A stretch of 64,000 bases of DNA, taken from positions 1 to 64,000 of the forward strand of contig NZ_JAUXXZ010000076.1 of NCBI RefSeq assembly GCF_030684675.1. The letters run 5' to 3'. The stretch's first letter is position 1. Each line of letters begins with the position of its first letter. This DNA comes from Daejeonella sp. (GTDB lineage: Bacteria > Bacteroidota > Bacteroidia > Sphingobacteriales > Sphingobacteriaceae). Below the pieces are notes generated by a model, which saw only the letters and a program-made list of their open reading frames with translations, was not told the DNA's origin and did no database searches. Shown here one piece after another: positions 8,649 to 18,633 of the stretch. A program made the position numbers and the translations under genes.

Positions 8649-9851
8649 ATGCTCAGAAAACGTCAGCTTATTTTTCTTACTGATGTAATATGGTTTACAC
8701 TGACAGCATTTGGCGGAGCGCAGGCTCATATCGGCATGATGCTCAAAAATTTTGTCAAAAAGCGTCAGTATATTTCTGAAAATGAGTTGTTAGAATTAAA
8801 TGCTCTGACTCAAATCCTTCCGGGACCTTCTTCGACACAAACACTGATTGGAATTGCTTATAAGGTTGGCGGACTTCCAATCGCAATCAGCGCTTTCATT
8901 ATCTGGATATTACCTTCAACGGTATTGATGTGCCTTGCGGTGTTAAGTTATACCTTACTTGGGCAAAAGGAAAAATTTACTCAGGTACTTCATTACGTTC
9001 AGCCGGTAGCTGTTGGTATTGTAGCCTATGCAGCTTATTCTTTCGGAGAGAAGGTTTTGAAATCAAAAACATCATTCTGGCTAGCTGCAGGTTCATTATT
9101 CGCCACATTGCTATTGCGAAATGCGTATGCATTTCCAATCCTGATTTTGATTGGGGGTATCGTCTCATCCAGCATCAACAAAGAAGTTGAAGAGAATAAT
9201 CTGAGAGTCAGACTGTTCTCGAACATAAATCCTAAAAAGATTGCTTATTTCATAGGTGTTTTGCTTTTGTTTGCCGGATTGGGAGCGCTCATTAACCGTA
9301 CTTCACCTTTCAGTTTGCCGATTCGATTGTTTGAGAATTTTTACCGTAACGGGATTATGATTTTTGGAGGAGGACAGGTTCTGGTACCATTTATGTATAC
9401 CGAATTCGTGGAGATGAAAAGTTACCTTAGCTCCGACCAATTTCTTTCAGGATATGCTTTTCAGCAAGCTTTGCCAGGGCCAACTTTTTCATTTACTTCC
9501 TTTGTAGGCGGCATGACCATGAAAAATTCAGGCGCGAGTATTTATGGTCAGATTATGGGTAGTATAATTGCGGTCCTTGGAATAAACCTTCCGGGTTTGA
9601 TACTCATCTTATTTATCGTCCCTTTCTGGAATGATCTGAAGAAAATAACCAGAATCAAGAATTCCTTATCGGGTATAAATGCAGTTTCTGTTGGATTTAT
9701 GGGTGCGGCATTTCTGCTATTGATACATCCTGTCGGAATAAATTACCTCTCAGTAGGTCTGATTGTAAGCACTTTCCTTTTACTGGCCTTCACCAAAATC
9801 AGAACCCCACTGATCATTCTGGCAGCAGTGTTATTGGGTTTGTTTCTTTAA
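8649..9851 (+). CDS. chrA: Chromate transporter, CHR family (ChrA-like, two-domain)
   Basis: The 400-residue membrane protein has two homologous halves, the long-chain CHR form. Each half has the family signature around a Gly/Pro-rich stretch: FGGAQAHIGMM with LTQILPGPSSTQT in the N-half; FGGGQVLVPFM with FQQALPGPTFSFTSFVGG in the C-half. Known members export chromate, taking it for sulfate. Here there is no other chromate gene nearby, so the physiological anion is uncertain. The gene starts 5 bp after the TPR gene. Confidence 0.9.
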   Translation: MLRKRQLIFLTDVIWFTLTAFGGAQAHIGMMLKNFVKKRQYISENELLELNALTQILPGPSSTQTLIGIAYKVGGLPIAISAFIIWILPSTVLMCLAVLSYTLLGQKEKFTQVLHYVQPVAVGIVAYAAYSFGEKVLKSKTSFWLAAGSLFATLLLRNAYAFPILILIGGIVSSSINKEVEENNLRVRLFSNINPKKIAYFIGVLLLFAGLGALINRTSPFSLPIRLFENFYRNGIMIFGGGQVLVPFMYTEFVEMKSYLSSDQFLSGYAFQQALPGPTFSFTSFVGGMTMKNSGASIYGQIMGSIIAVLGINLPGLILILFIVPFWNDLKKITRIKNSLSGINAVSVGFMGAAFLLLIHPVGINYLSVGLIVSTFLLLAFTKIRTPLIILAAVLLGLFL

Positions 9852-9874
9852 GAAAACTCCTATTAGGCCCTTAT

Positions 9875-11440
9875 TTAAAAAGGTTGTTCATCATCCATAT
9901 CATCCATTCTGGAAGGACGGATAATAAAGTTATTCGGTTTCTCAAAATCCTGAGAAGGACTGATACCGGCAAATGGATTAGGATTACTTGCAGAAGCATT
10001 ACTGAAGTCCTCTTCCAAATCAACGAATTTCACATATTTACCAACAAATCGCAATGGAACCGTGCCTGTTTCACCATTTCTATGTTTTGCCACGATCACT
10101 TCACCTATACCAATGGTTGAACGCCCCTGTTCATCTTCGGTTAGCCCGTAATATTCCGGACGGTAAAGGAAGAGAACCATATCCGCATCCTGTTCAATAG
10201 ATCCCGATTCACGAAGATCTGATAGCATAGGCTTTTTAGCTGCTCCTGGCCGGGTTTCTACTGCCCTGCTCAACTGTGACAAAGCGATAACAGGTACGTT
10301 TAGTTCTTTTGCCACTGATTTTAAAGCTCTCGAAATACTACCAATCTCCTGCTCACGGTTGCCGCCTTTACCATCATTTTTACCATGCATCAACTGCAGG
10401 TAGTCAATGATGATCATTTGGATATCGTACTGTGCTTTTAATCGTCTGCATTTGGCCCTGAACTCAAAAATGTTCAATGCTGGTGTATCGTCAATAAATA
10501 ATGGAGCTTCGGTTAGAGTTCCGATTTTGGAATGAAGTTTCTGCCATTCCCATTCTGCCAAATGACCTTTTCTAATTTTTTCCTGTTCAATTTCCGTTTC
10601 TCCTGAAATCAGACGATTTACTAATTGAACTGAAGACATTTCCAGTGAGAAAAAGACCACAGGTTTATTGAATTGCACGGCAGCATTACGGGCACAACTT
10701 AATACAAAGGCGGTTTTACCCATTGCAGGCCTCGCCGCAATAATTACCAGATCAGAAGGTTGCCAGCCTGAGGTAATGCGATCAAGAGCAGTGAAGCCTG
10801 ATGGCACACCTGTTAAACCGTCTACTTTATCTTTGATTTTTTCCAGATTTTCGAGTGATTCTCTGATGATGTCATCCATCTTTCTTGAATCTCTCCTTAA
10901 ATTGTTCTGGGCAATATCAAACAGGTTCTTTTCAGCATGATCCAGAAGATCAAAAATATCTGTAGTATCCTCATAGGCATTACTTATGATTTCAGTCGAA
11001 ATCCTGATCAACTCACGCTGAATAAATTTTTGTGAGATGATTCTTGCATGATATTCGATGTTTGCCGCTGATGCAACACGATTGGTGAGTTCAGTAATAT
11101 AGTATGCTCCACCAATCATTTCAAGGTCGCCCTGCTGACGCAATTGAGCTGTAACAGTTAATATATCAACTGGGGATGATTTTTGGAAAAGTGTCTGTAT
11201 AGCCTCAAAAATTTTTTGATGACTATCCTTGTAAAAAACATCGGGTTTTAATATATCAATAACAGCAGACAGCGCATCTTTTTCAAGCATCAGGGCACCT
11301 AAAACGGCCTCTTCCAAATCCAGTGCCTGAGGAGGTAATTTTCCCAATCCGCTTGCGATCGTACTCAATCTGTTACGACGCTCAGATGAAAATGTATTTT
11401 TGTTACTTTTATTAAATTCCTGGTCTTTTTCTAAACTCAT
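9875..11440 (-). CDS. dnaB: Replicative DNA helicase DnaB
   Basis: The 521-residue helicase unwinds DNA ahead of the replisome. The N-terminal DnaB domain (LPPQALDLEEAVLGALM) is followed by the RecA-like core: Walker A in AARPAMGKTAF, Walker B in MIIIDYLQLM, and SDLRESGSIEQDADMVLFLYRPE. No intein interrupts it. The frame can be extended six codons to a TTG, but I take ATG 11440 (MSLEKD) because the -7 box TACTTTTG (11446-11453, minus strand) sits directly upstream. That would give an mRNA with almost no leader. The gene is convergent with chrA. Confidence 0.95.
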   Translation of the reverse strand: MSLEKDQEFNKSNKNTFSSERRNRLSTIASGLGKLPPQALDLEEAVLGALMLEKDALSAVIDILKPDVFYKDSHQKIFEAIQTLFQKSSPVDILTVTAQLRQQGDLEMIGGAYYITELTNRVASAANIEYHARIISQKFIQRELIRISTEIISNAYEDTTDIFDLLDHAEKNLFDIAQNNLRRDSRKMDDIIRESLENLEKIKDKVDGLTGVPSGFTALDRITSGWQPSDLVIIAARPAMGKTAFVLSCARNAAVQFNKPVVFFSLEMSSVQLVNRLISGETEIEQEKIRKGHLAEWEWQKLHSKIGTLTEAPLFIDDTPALNIFEFRAKCRRLKAQYDIQMIIIDYLQLMHGKNDGKGGNREQEIGSISRALKSVAKELNVPVIALSQLSRAVETRPGAAKKPMLSDLRESGSIEQDADMVLFLYRPEYYGLTEDEQGRSTIGIGEVIVAKHRNGETGTVPLRFVGKYVKFVDLEEDFSNASASNPNPFAGISPSQDFEKPNNFIIRPSRMDDMDDEQPF

Positions 11441-11727
11441 AACAACAAAAGTATACAAAAAATGAAGCGGAAATTTTTTAGTTTTTCACACTGATTTTTT
11501 TTAGCAATGGACACTATTTGCTTTAAGCTGTCCAAATCACTTTTTTATTAACATAAAATGTTTAAAAATTATTGATTTTTTGATAAATCAGCTTTCAAAT
11601 CCATAAATGATAATTGTTAATAACTTTTTGGGATGTGGATAAACTTCGATTTAATTCAAAAAAAATATGTCATTTATATGAAAATGGAAATAATATCTAA
11701 CTTCGTTGCTTACTATAATCTATAGAA

Positions 11728-12513
11728 ATGAACACTAACTCTTTTAAAAGAAGAAGGGATAATGAAAGCCATGAGTCTAACCAAATGGTATTCGGAATCC
11801 GGGCGATTATTGAGGCAATAAAGAGTGGAAAGGAAATTGAGAATCTCTATCTGCAGCGTGGGCTTACCGGGGGTATAATATTGGAACTTCGTTCCTTGAT
11901 AAATGAGCAGGAGATCGGATTTCAGTTGGTACCTGTAGAAAAGCTAAACCGTTTAACACCCAAGAACCATCAGGGGGCAGTTGCATTCATTTCTCCTATC
12001 AGCTATGATAAGATTGAAAATATAGTTCCAGCTATTTATGAGAAGGGAGAAGTGCCATTAATATTAATACTGGATGGTATTACCGATGTAAGGAATTTTG
12101 GTGCTATTGCCCGGACTGCAGAATGTGCAGGAGTACATGCCCTGATTGTTCCGGCAAAAGGATCAGCACAAATTAATCCTGATGCAATAAAAACATCCGC
12201 AGGGGCCTTATACAAGATCCCGGTATGCCGTCATGATAGTTTGTTTAAAATAGCTAAATTTTTGCAGGAATCTGGTTTACAGCTTGTTGCATGTACCGAA
12301 AAAACAAATGATTATCTTTATCAGCCGGACTATACTGTTCCTACTGCAATCATAATGGGCTCGGAAGAAAATGGTATTTCTATTGATCTTATCAGGATAG
12401 CTGATCATCTCGCAAAAATACCAATGTATGGAGAGATTGAGTCACTAAACGTTTCGGTTTCTGCAGGTATTTTGCTTTATGAAGCTGTCAGACAAAAGTT
12501 TGCTCTTAAATAA
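11728..12513 (+). CDS. rlmB: 23S rRNA (guanosine-2'-O-)-methyltransferase RlmB
   Basis: The 261-residue SpoU/TrmH-family enzyme 2'-O-methylates a guanosine in the 23S rRNA peptidyl-transferase region (G2251 in E. coli). An N-terminal substrate-binding domain (FGIRAIIEAIKSGKEIENLYLQ) precedes the knotted SPOUT domain. The latter shows LDGITDVRNFGAIARTAECAGV, IMGSEENGIS and IPMYGEIESLNVSVSAGILLYE, the three SpoU motifs. The 287-bp region from dnaB to this gene is AT-rich, without a gene, and holds both divergent promoters. The gene ends overlapping the convergent manC by 8 bp. Confidence 0.93.
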   Translation: MNTNSFKRRRDNESHESNQMVFGIRAIIEAIKSGKEIENLYLQRGLTGGIILELRSLINEQEIGFQLVPVEKLNRLTPKNHQGAVAFISPISYDKIENIVPAIYEKGEVPLILILDGITDVRNFGAIARTAECAGVHALIVPAKGSAQINPDAIKTSAGALYKIPVCRHDSLFKIAKFLQESGLQLVACTEKTNDYLYQPDYTVPTAIIMGSEENGISIDLIRIADHLAKIPMYGEIESLNVSVSAGILLYEAVRQKFALK

Positions 12514-13588
12514 ACTCCGGTCCAAATCGCTGTTTTACATCACCTACAATTTGTTTAATTTCCTGTTCCTCGCTTCTAGGGCAGATGAGTAATGTGTTGT
12601 TATCCTCAACCACAATAAAGTCGTGCAGACCTTGCATGATCACCAGTTTTCCTTTTGGGACATTAACCATACAATTGGATGAATCATACATGATAACCAT
12701 TTCGGAAGGAATTACAGCATTACCCACATAATCCTTTTCGGATAAATCATAAACAGAGGCCCAGGTTCCAAGATCTGACCAGCCAAATTCTGAAGGGAGT
12801 ACGTAGACATTTTCAGCTTTTTCCATGATTCCATAATCAATAGAAAGGTTGGTGCACTGGGAAAATGCAGAATGAACAAACTCTTGCTCCTCAGGGGTAT
12901 TGTATATTGCTTCACCTTCCCTGAATATATCATTCATCTCGGGCAGATATTTTTTAAAAGCATTGAGGATACTTTTCACCGACCAGACAAATATTCCGGC
13001 ATTCCATAAAAAATCGCCGCTTTGAACGAAGGTTTTGGCTAATTCTTTATTTGGTTTTTCAGTAAACGTTTTAACCATAAAGAAATCATCTCCAATTTTT
13101 TTTGTATTGAATTGTATATAACCATACCCAGTATCAGGTCGGGAAGGCTTAATACCCAATGAGATGAGGCAATCGTGGTTTGAAGCAGTTTCAAGAGATT
13201 TTTTTATGCAACGGGTAAATTCTTCTGAATCCATGATAAGATGGTCGGAAGGCGCAACGACAATCGAGGCATCAGGGTTAAGTTTAAGAATCTTATGACT
13301 TCCATATGCGATGCAGGGAGCGGTATTTCGCATTACTGGTTCTGCAAGTATCTGAGAATCGTCAAGATCAGGTAACTGCTCTTTTACTAGTTTAATATAG
13401 GATTCATTGGTCAGAATAAAGATATTTTCTTTGGGTACGATCTTTAAAAATCGATCATAGGTTTGCTGAATTAGTGTTTTTCCTGTACCTAGTATATCGA
13501 TAAATTGTTTTGGATGGGCAGTCCGACTTATTGGCCAAAATCTGCTGCCAATTCCTCCTGCCATTATCAGGGCATAATAATTTTTCAT
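12506..13588 (-). CDS. manC: Mannose-1-phosphate guanylyltransferase
   Basis: The 360-residue nucleotidyltransferase makes GDP-mannose from GTP and mannose-1-phosphate for surface glycans. The signature MAGGIGSRFWPISRTAHPKQF at the N-terminus is the nucleotide-binding loop. Further marks are APSDHLI, TGYGYI, FTEKPN and LWNAGIFVW. The C-terminal cupin domain of long bifunctional enzymes is absent, so it has no isomerase half. It lies 14 bp downstream of kdsD on the same strand, so both may be one surface-polysaccharide transcript. Its 3' end overlaps rlmB tail-to-tail by 8 bp. Confidence 0.92.
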   Translation of the reverse strand: MKNYYALIMAGGIGSRFWPISRTAHPKQFIDILGTGKTLIQQTYDRFLKIVPKENIFILTNESYIKLVKEQLPDLDDSQILAEPVMRNTAPCIAYGSHKILKLNPDASIVVAPSDHLIMDSEEFTRCIKKSLETASNHDCLISLGIKPSRPDTGYGYIQFNTKKIGDDFFMVKTFTEKPNKELAKTFVQSGDFLWNAGIFVWSVKSILNAFKKYLPEMNDIFREGEAIYNTPEEQEFVHSAFSQCTNLSIDYGIMEKAENVYVLPSEFGWSDLGTWASVYDLSEKDYVGNAVIPSEMVIMYDSSNCMVNVPKGKLVIMQGLHDFIVVEDNNTLLICPRSEEQEIKQIVGDVKQRFGPEFI

Positions 13589-13602
13589 ATAGATTTATGC
13601 TT

Positions 13603-14568
13603 TTAAATGATTCCTTCTTTCAAAAGGTCATGAAGATGGATAAAGCCTTCAAATTTTGTGCCTGTTCCTACAAGTATCTGAGTAATATTATTTTCACGGA
13701 GTATTTCAAGTGCGTTAACAGCAAGTTCGTTCTTATCTATGTACTTTGGTGAGCTTGTCATAATGTCTGCTGCACAAAGTCCCTCAATGGTACTATTTTT
13801 ATTTAACATCCGGCGTATATCACCATCTGTTATAATGCCTTTTAAAATTCCATGATCAACAACGGCAACTGCACCTAAACGGTTCTTTGTGATTTCGATG
13901 ATTACCTCTTTAACGCTGGCATTCGAAGGTACTAGCGGTTTTTCGTTTTGTGCAGCCAGATCAGCTACTTTCAGATAGAGTCGTTTCCCTAATGAACCTC
14001 CCGGATGATATTTTGCGAAATCAGCACTACTGAATTCACGACATTCAAGCAAACTAACTGCCAAGGCGTCACCCATAGCCAATTGGGCAGTCGTACTGCT
14101 TGTTGGAGCCAGATTATGCGGGCAAGCTTCATGTTCAACCGAGGTATCCAGTATCCAGTCCGATTGTCGGGCCAGAAAAGAGTCTTTATCGCCTACCATT
14201 CCAACCAGTTTATTACCTCCCTGTTTCAATAATGGGATCAGAACTTTAATTTCAGGGGTATTTCCGCTTTTTGAGATGCAAATCACGAGATCGTCTTTTT
14301 GAATCATTCCCAAATCACCATGAATGGCATCTGCTGCATGCATGAAAATAGAGGGAGTTCCGGTAGAATTGAAAGTCGCAACAATTTTTTGAGCTATTAT
14401 CGCACTTTTTCCTATGCCAGTTACTATGACTCTGGCATTTAGGTACAGAATTTGATGTACTAATTCTGAAAAATTATCATTTAATTGATTTGCAAGTCGT
14501 TTTACACTTTCTGCTTCAATTTGAAGCGTTTTTCTTGCGATTTCTAATATTTCAGCATTGCTTTTCAA
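13603..14568 (-). CDS. kdsD: Arabinose-5-phosphate isomerase (KpsF/GutQ family)
   Basis: The 321-residue enzyme converts ribulose-5-phosphate to arabinose-5-phosphate, the first step to Kdo in LPS. An N-terminal SIS domain (VIVTGIGKSAIIAQKIVATFNSTG; ISKSGNTPEIK; AQLAMGDALAVSLLE) is followed by two CBS domains (about residues 200-320). The start appears to be TTG at 14568: an in-frame stop lies four codons upstream and no ATG/GTG is available near the conserved N-terminus. A -7 box TATTTTTG is present at 14603-14610 (minus strand). The next pathway gene, kdsA, is 2.3 kb away behind recQ. Confidence 0.92.
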   Translation of the reverse strand: MKSNAEILEIARKTLQIEAESVKRLANQLNDNFSELVHQILYLNARVIVTGIGKSAIIAQKIVATFNSTGTPSIFMHAADAIHGDLGMIQKDDLVICISKSGNTPEIKVLIPLLKQGGNKLVGMVGDKDSFLARQSDWILDTSVEHEACPHNLAPTSSTTAQLAMGDALAVSLLECREFSSADFAKYHPGGSLGKRLYLKVADLAAQNEKPLVPSNASVKEVIIEITKNRLGAVAVVDHGILKGIITDGDIRRMLNKNSTIEGLCAADIMTSSPKYIDKNELAVNALEILRENNITQILVGTGTKFEGFIHLHDLLKEGII

Positions 14569-14661
14569 TGAGATTTTTTTTTAATAAATAGATAATTAAT
14601 CGCAAAAATATGTTATTTTGAATATTATTATGATCCATTTTCAATTTTTTCCAACCAGGCA

Positions 14662-16848
14662 ATGGAAATAAACAAATCCCTGTTTGATAATTTACAAAAT
14701 TTTTTCGGCTTTGATAACTTTAAAGGTGATCAGGAAGCTATAATAACCAGTATACTTCAAAAGAAAGATACCTTTGTCATAATGCCAACTGGTGGTGGCA
14801 AATCAATTTGTTACCAGTTACCAGCCCTGATGAGTGAAGGTACGGCAATTGTCATTTCGCCTCTAATTGCGCTGATGAAAAATCAGGTTGATCAGTTACG
14901 GGCTTTTGGTGGCACTGACAGCATTGCTCATTTTTTAAATTCCTCCTTAAATAAATCTGAGATTTCCAGAGTTAAGGAAGATGTAACCAATGGGGAAACC
15001 AAATTACTATATGTAGCTCCTGAATCACTTACCAAACCAGAGAATGTCGATTTTTTGCGCGGGATATCCATTTCATTTGTAGCAGTTGACGAAGCGCATT
15101 GTATTTCAGAATGGGGTCATGATTTCAGACCGGAGTATCGTAGAATTCGTCAGGTAATTGATAATATTGGAGACAATATTCCAATTATTGCGCTTACAGC
15201 TACCGCAACTCCTAAGGTTCAGCAGGATATTCAGAAAAACCTGCAGATGAATAATGCTGCTCTCTTTAAATCATCCTTTAACCGTCCCAATTTATTCTAT
15301 GAAGTACGCGCCAAGCGGAATGTCATTAAGGAAATTGTCAGGTATGCGAAAATGAATTCCGGCAAATCGGGAATTGTTTATTGCCTGAGCCGTAAAAAGG
15401 TAGAGGAGGTTGCAGAAGCATTAAAACTGAATGGAATTAAGGCTCTTCCATACCATGCCGGACTTGATCCGAAGACAAGGGCTGAAACACAGGATAATTT
15501 CCTGATGGAAGATGTTGATGTGATTGTTGCAACCATTGCTTTTGGTATGGGTATCGACAAGCCGGATGTTCGTTATGTCATTCACCATGATATTCCAAAG
15601 AGCATGGAAGGTTATTACCAGGAAACCGGTCGATCAGGAAGGGATGGGGGTGAAGGTATTTGTGTTGCTTTTTACTCACAGAAAGATATTGATAAGCTCA
15701 CCAAGTTTATGAAAGATAAACCTGTTTCTGAAAGAGAAATAGGGACTCAGATACTTAAGGAAGTGATTGATTATGCCGAATCTTCTGTATGCAGGCGTAA
15801 ACAGATATTGCATTATTTTGGTGAGAACTTCAACGAAACGGGTTGCAATAGTATGTGTGATAATTGCCGTCACACAAAAAAATATTTCGATGCTGAGGCT
15901 CCATTACATAGCGTATTAAAATTAATAAGAGAGTTAGGAGAAAAATTTGATGATCAGTATTTCATCAATATTATGATGGGTATAGAGAATGCCCAAATCG
16001 CTTCTTATGAACATAGCAAACATCCTCTTTTTGGTTCCGGAAAGGAACAGGGTGAAATTTTGTGGAAATCCTTATTGCGGCAGGCTGTTCTTAATAATTA
16101 TGTTCAAAAGGATATTGATAATTATGGATTATTAAAGCTAACCAAATCCGGCAATTCATTTATTGAAAACCCGCATTCATTGAAGTTTATATTAAACTAT
16201 TTGATGGATGAGGCTGAAGATGAGGTTGAAGAATCTCAGCAGCAGAGCGGAGCACTGGATACCCAGCTTTTACAGATGCTTAAAGATCTGCGGAAAAAGA
16301 TCGCCAAACAGAAAAATTTACCTCCATTTGTGGTTTTTCAGGATCCATCGCTGGATGAAATGTGTATCCACTATCCGGTTTCCATTGAGGAACTTAAACA
16401 GATTCATGGTGTTGGTTCGGGAAAAGCTTTGAAGTTTGGTCTGCCGTTTATTGAACTCATTAAAAAATATGTTGATGATAATGATATTGACCGACCAGTA
16501 GATCTTGTTATAAAGAGTGCTGCCAATAAATCTGCTCTCAAAGTGTCAATAATACAAAATATCGACAGACAAATCGCATTGGAAGATATAGCATCTGCCA
16601 AAGGAATTACCTACGATGATATTTTGAAAGAACTGGAAACCATCGTAAACTCCGGGACTAAACTAAACCTCAATTATTATATTGATGAATTGATAGAGGA
16701 GGACAGGCAGGATGAGGTTTACGATTATTTCAGGTCGACAGAAACGGATTCCATTGATACCGCAATAGCTGAACTTGGAACAGATGATTATACACGCGAA
16801 GAGGTACAACTGATGCGTATCAAATTTATATCAGAATTAGGAAATTAA
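14662..16848 (+). CDS. recQ: ATP-dependent DNA helicase RecQ
   Basis: The 728-residue 3'-5' DNA helicase acts in recombination and repair. The core holds Walker A MPTGGGKS (about residue 45), DEAHCISEWGHDFRPEY (about 142) and TGRSGRDG. A RecQ-type zinc site follows (SSVCRRKQILHYFGE, CNSMCDNC), then the RQC winged helix and an HRDC domain (about 530-615). An extra C-terminal helix-rich tail of about 110 residues is common in Bacteroidota RecQ. The stop codon overlaps the start of kdsA by one base, so the two are translationally coupled. Confidence 0.95.
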   Translation: MEINKSLFDNLQNFFGFDNFKGDQEAIITSILQKKDTFVIMPTGGGKSICYQLPALMSEGTAIVISPLIALMKNQVDQLRAFGGTDSIAHFLNSSLNKSEISRVKEDVTNGETKLLYVAPESLTKPENVDFLRGISISFVAVDEAHCISEWGHDFRPEYRRIRQVIDNIGDNIPIIALTATATPKVQQDIQKNLQMNNAALFKSSFNRPNLFYEVRAKRNVIKEIVRYAKMNSGKSGIVYCLSRKKVEEVAEALKLNGIKALPYHAGLDPKTRAETQDNFLMEDVDVIVATIAFGMGIDKPDVRYVIHHDIPKSMEGYYQETGRSGRDGGEGICVAFYSQKDIDKLTKFMKDKPVSEREIGTQILKEVIDYAESSVCRRKQILHYFGENFNETGCNSMCDNCRHTKKYFDAEAPLHSVLKLIRELGEKFDDQYFINIMMGIENAQIASYEHSKHPLFGSGKEQGEILWKSLLRQAVLNNYVQKDIDNYGLLKLTKSGNSFIENPHSLKFILNYLMDEAEDEVEESQQQSGALDTQLLQMLKDLRKKIAKQKNLPPFVVFQDPSLDEMCIHYPVSIEELKQIHGVGSGKALKFGLPFIELIKKYVDDNDIDRPVDLVIKSAANKSALKVSIIQNIDRQIALEDIASAKGITYDDILKELETIVNSGTKLNLNYYIDELIEEDRQDEVYDYFRSTETDSIDTAIAELGTDDYTREEVQLMRIKFISELGN

Positions 16849-17660
16849 TGATCAATAATATCCCGCAAATAAAACATACCGGCTCAGGCAATTTTTTTCT
16901 CATGGCTGGTCCTTGTGCAATAGAAAGTGAAGAAATGGCTCTCAGAATAGCCGATCGGATTGTAAATATTACAGACAGATTAGCTATCCCATTGATATTC
17001 AAGGGTTCATATAGAAAGGCAAACCGTTCACGTCTTGATTCTTTTACAGGAATTGGGGATGAAAAAGCGCTTAAAATATTATCACGGGTCAGTCGTGAAT
17101 TTGCTGTACCTACGGTAACAGATATTCATGAAAGTCATGAAGCTGCAATGGCCGCTGAGTATGTGGATGTATTGCAAATTCCTGCTTTTTTATGCCGTCA
17201 GACCGATCTTTTGATTGCTGCTGCTAAGACCGGAAAGACAATTAATGTAAAAAAAGGGCAGTTTCTGTCTGCCTCAGCAATGCGTTTTGCAGTAGATAAG
17301 GTTCAGGATTCGGGTAATCCGAACGTGATCCTAACCGATCGGGGTAACACTTTCGGATATCAGGATATGATAGTTGATTTCAGGGGCATACCAGAAATGA
17401 GATCCTTTGGAGTGCCGGTAGTGATGGATTGTACACACTCATTGCAGCAACCCAATCAGGCCAGCGGTGTAACCGGAGGAAAGCCTGCCCTGATAGAAAC
17501 TATTGCAAAAGCTGCCATAGCCGTCGGATCAGATGGATTATTCATAGAAACCCATCCTGACCCGGCCAATGCCAAATCAGATGGGGCAAATATGCTTCAC
17601 CTGGATAATCTGGAAGACCTGCTGATCAAATTAATCAGGATAAGACAGGCAATTGACTGA
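16848..17660 (+). CDS. kdsA: 3-deoxy-8-phosphooctulonate synthase
   Basis: The 270-residue TIM-barrel enzyme condenses phosphoenolpyruvate with arabinose-5-phosphate to Kdo-8-phosphate for lipid A-core assembly. Diagnostic stretches are MAGPCAIESEE, FKGSYRKANRS, IPAFLCRQTDLL, KKGQFLSA and FIETHPDPANAKSDG. It starts on the last base of the recQ stop, so expression follows recQ. The divergent upstream kdsD provides its substrate. Confidence 0.95.
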   Translation: MINNIPQIKHTGSGNFFLMAGPCAIESEEMALRIADRIVNITDRLAIPLIFKGSYRKANRSRLDSFTGIGDEKALKILSRVSREFAVPTVTDIHESHEAAMAAEYVDVLQIPAFLCRQTDLLIAAAKTGKTINVKKGQFLSASAMRFAVDKVQDSGNPNVILTDRGNTFGYQDMIVDFRGIPEMRSFGVPVVMDCTHSLQQPNQASGVTGGKPALIETIAKAAIAVGSDGLFIETHPDPANAKSDGANMLHLDNLEDLLIKLIRIRQAID

Positions 17661-17715
17661 TCCTGAGTAAATTGCAGGGTGACATACTAGAGGATCAGAC
17701 AAGTAAGTAGAAAAC

Positions 17716-18615
17716 TTAAGATTTGTTGTAAATATTAGCTTTTAGCCATTCCACACTTGATGCCGGATCATCAATAATCTTTGCACCATCCTGTTCAATA
17801 AAGGCGTGCTTAACACCCGAAAGTCGTGAATTTTCAAAAATATGTTTGAAATCAACCTTGCCTTTTCCCACCGGGCAAGGCTTGCCAGTAGCTTTGTCAA
17901 GGTCTTTAACATGCCATAAGGGGAATCGGTTTGGGTATTTTTTGAACAATGCCACCGGATCCATACCCGCTGCTGTTGCCCAGGCAAGATCCAGTTCCAT
18001 GAACACTTTATTTTTATCAGTATTGCCTAAAACATAATCGAAAGCAGATGTACCTTCAATGACAGTAAACTCCGACTGATGGTTATGGTAGGCAAATTTC
18101 ATTTTATTTTTTGCGGCGGCATCACCTGCCTTAATAAAGATTTCAGTGGTTTTTTTAATCTCATCAAGATTATTGATTGATGAACTTGAACAAATTACCC
18201 AGCCACAGCCACCTTCGGCTGATTCATCTACGATTTGCTGCAAATTATCTCTCAGATTTCGTGAGCCCGCGGCTACCTGAGTAGTACGGGGTAAGCCGCC
18301 CACATGATTACCTATCCATTTTAAACCCAAATCATTTACCATTGCCGCAAAATCCCTCGCTGAATGTCTGTAATATAAGCCACCGGTCCCTGTGGCCGTT
18401 TCGAGTTCCCTGATTCCAAGGTCTGCAATTTGTTTAAGAACAGTTTTTGTATCCGCGCCCGGCGCATTAATTATGCTGTTTAATGTATATACCTGTAAAC
18501 CAAATGGGGGATATTTGAGTGCAGGGTAACCATTTATTGAATTAGCCCATACAGGTAAAGCACTGCTTAATGCAATGATCCCTGAGGTTTCAAGGAAAGA
18601 TCTTCTATTGATCAT
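17716..18615 (-). CDS. Sugar phosphate isomerase/epimerase-like TIM-barrel protein, exported (Tat-type signal)
   Basis: The 299-residue protein begins with NRRSFLETSG and a hydrophobic stretch, a twin-arginine-type signal. The rest is a xylose-isomerase-like TIM barrel (GLQVYTLNSI, WIGNHVG, FAYHNHQSEF, VFMELDLAWATAAGMDPV, WHVKDLD, HAFIEQDG), with Glu/Asp/His metal-site residues in the usual strands. Such exported epimerase-like proteins are common in Bacteroidota sugar-utilisation clusters; the substrate is unknown. It is the third gene of a run with the mutarotase-like gene and the broken mannonate-dehydratase-like gene (gaps 18 and 37 bp), probably one operon. Confidence 0.82.
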   Translation of the reverse strand: MINRRSFLETSGIIALSSALPVWANSINGYPALKYPPFGLQVYTLNSIINAPGADTKTVLKQIADLGIRELETATGTGGLYYRHSARDFAAMVNDLGLKWIGNHVGGLPRTTQVAAGSRNLRDNLQQIVDESAEGGCGWVICSSSSINNLDEIKKTTEIFIKAGDAAAKNKMKFAYHNHQSEFTVIEGTSAFDYVLGNTDKNKVFMELDLAWATAAGMDPVALFKKYPNRFPLWHVKDLDKATGKPCPVGKGKVDFKHIFENSRLSGVKHAFIEQDGAKIIDDPASSVEWLKANIYNKS

Positions 18616-18633
18616 ATATTTTTTATTTGATGA

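Noticed and set aside
9875-11440. Intein in DnaB
   Set aside because: Length is normal and the Walker region is continuous.
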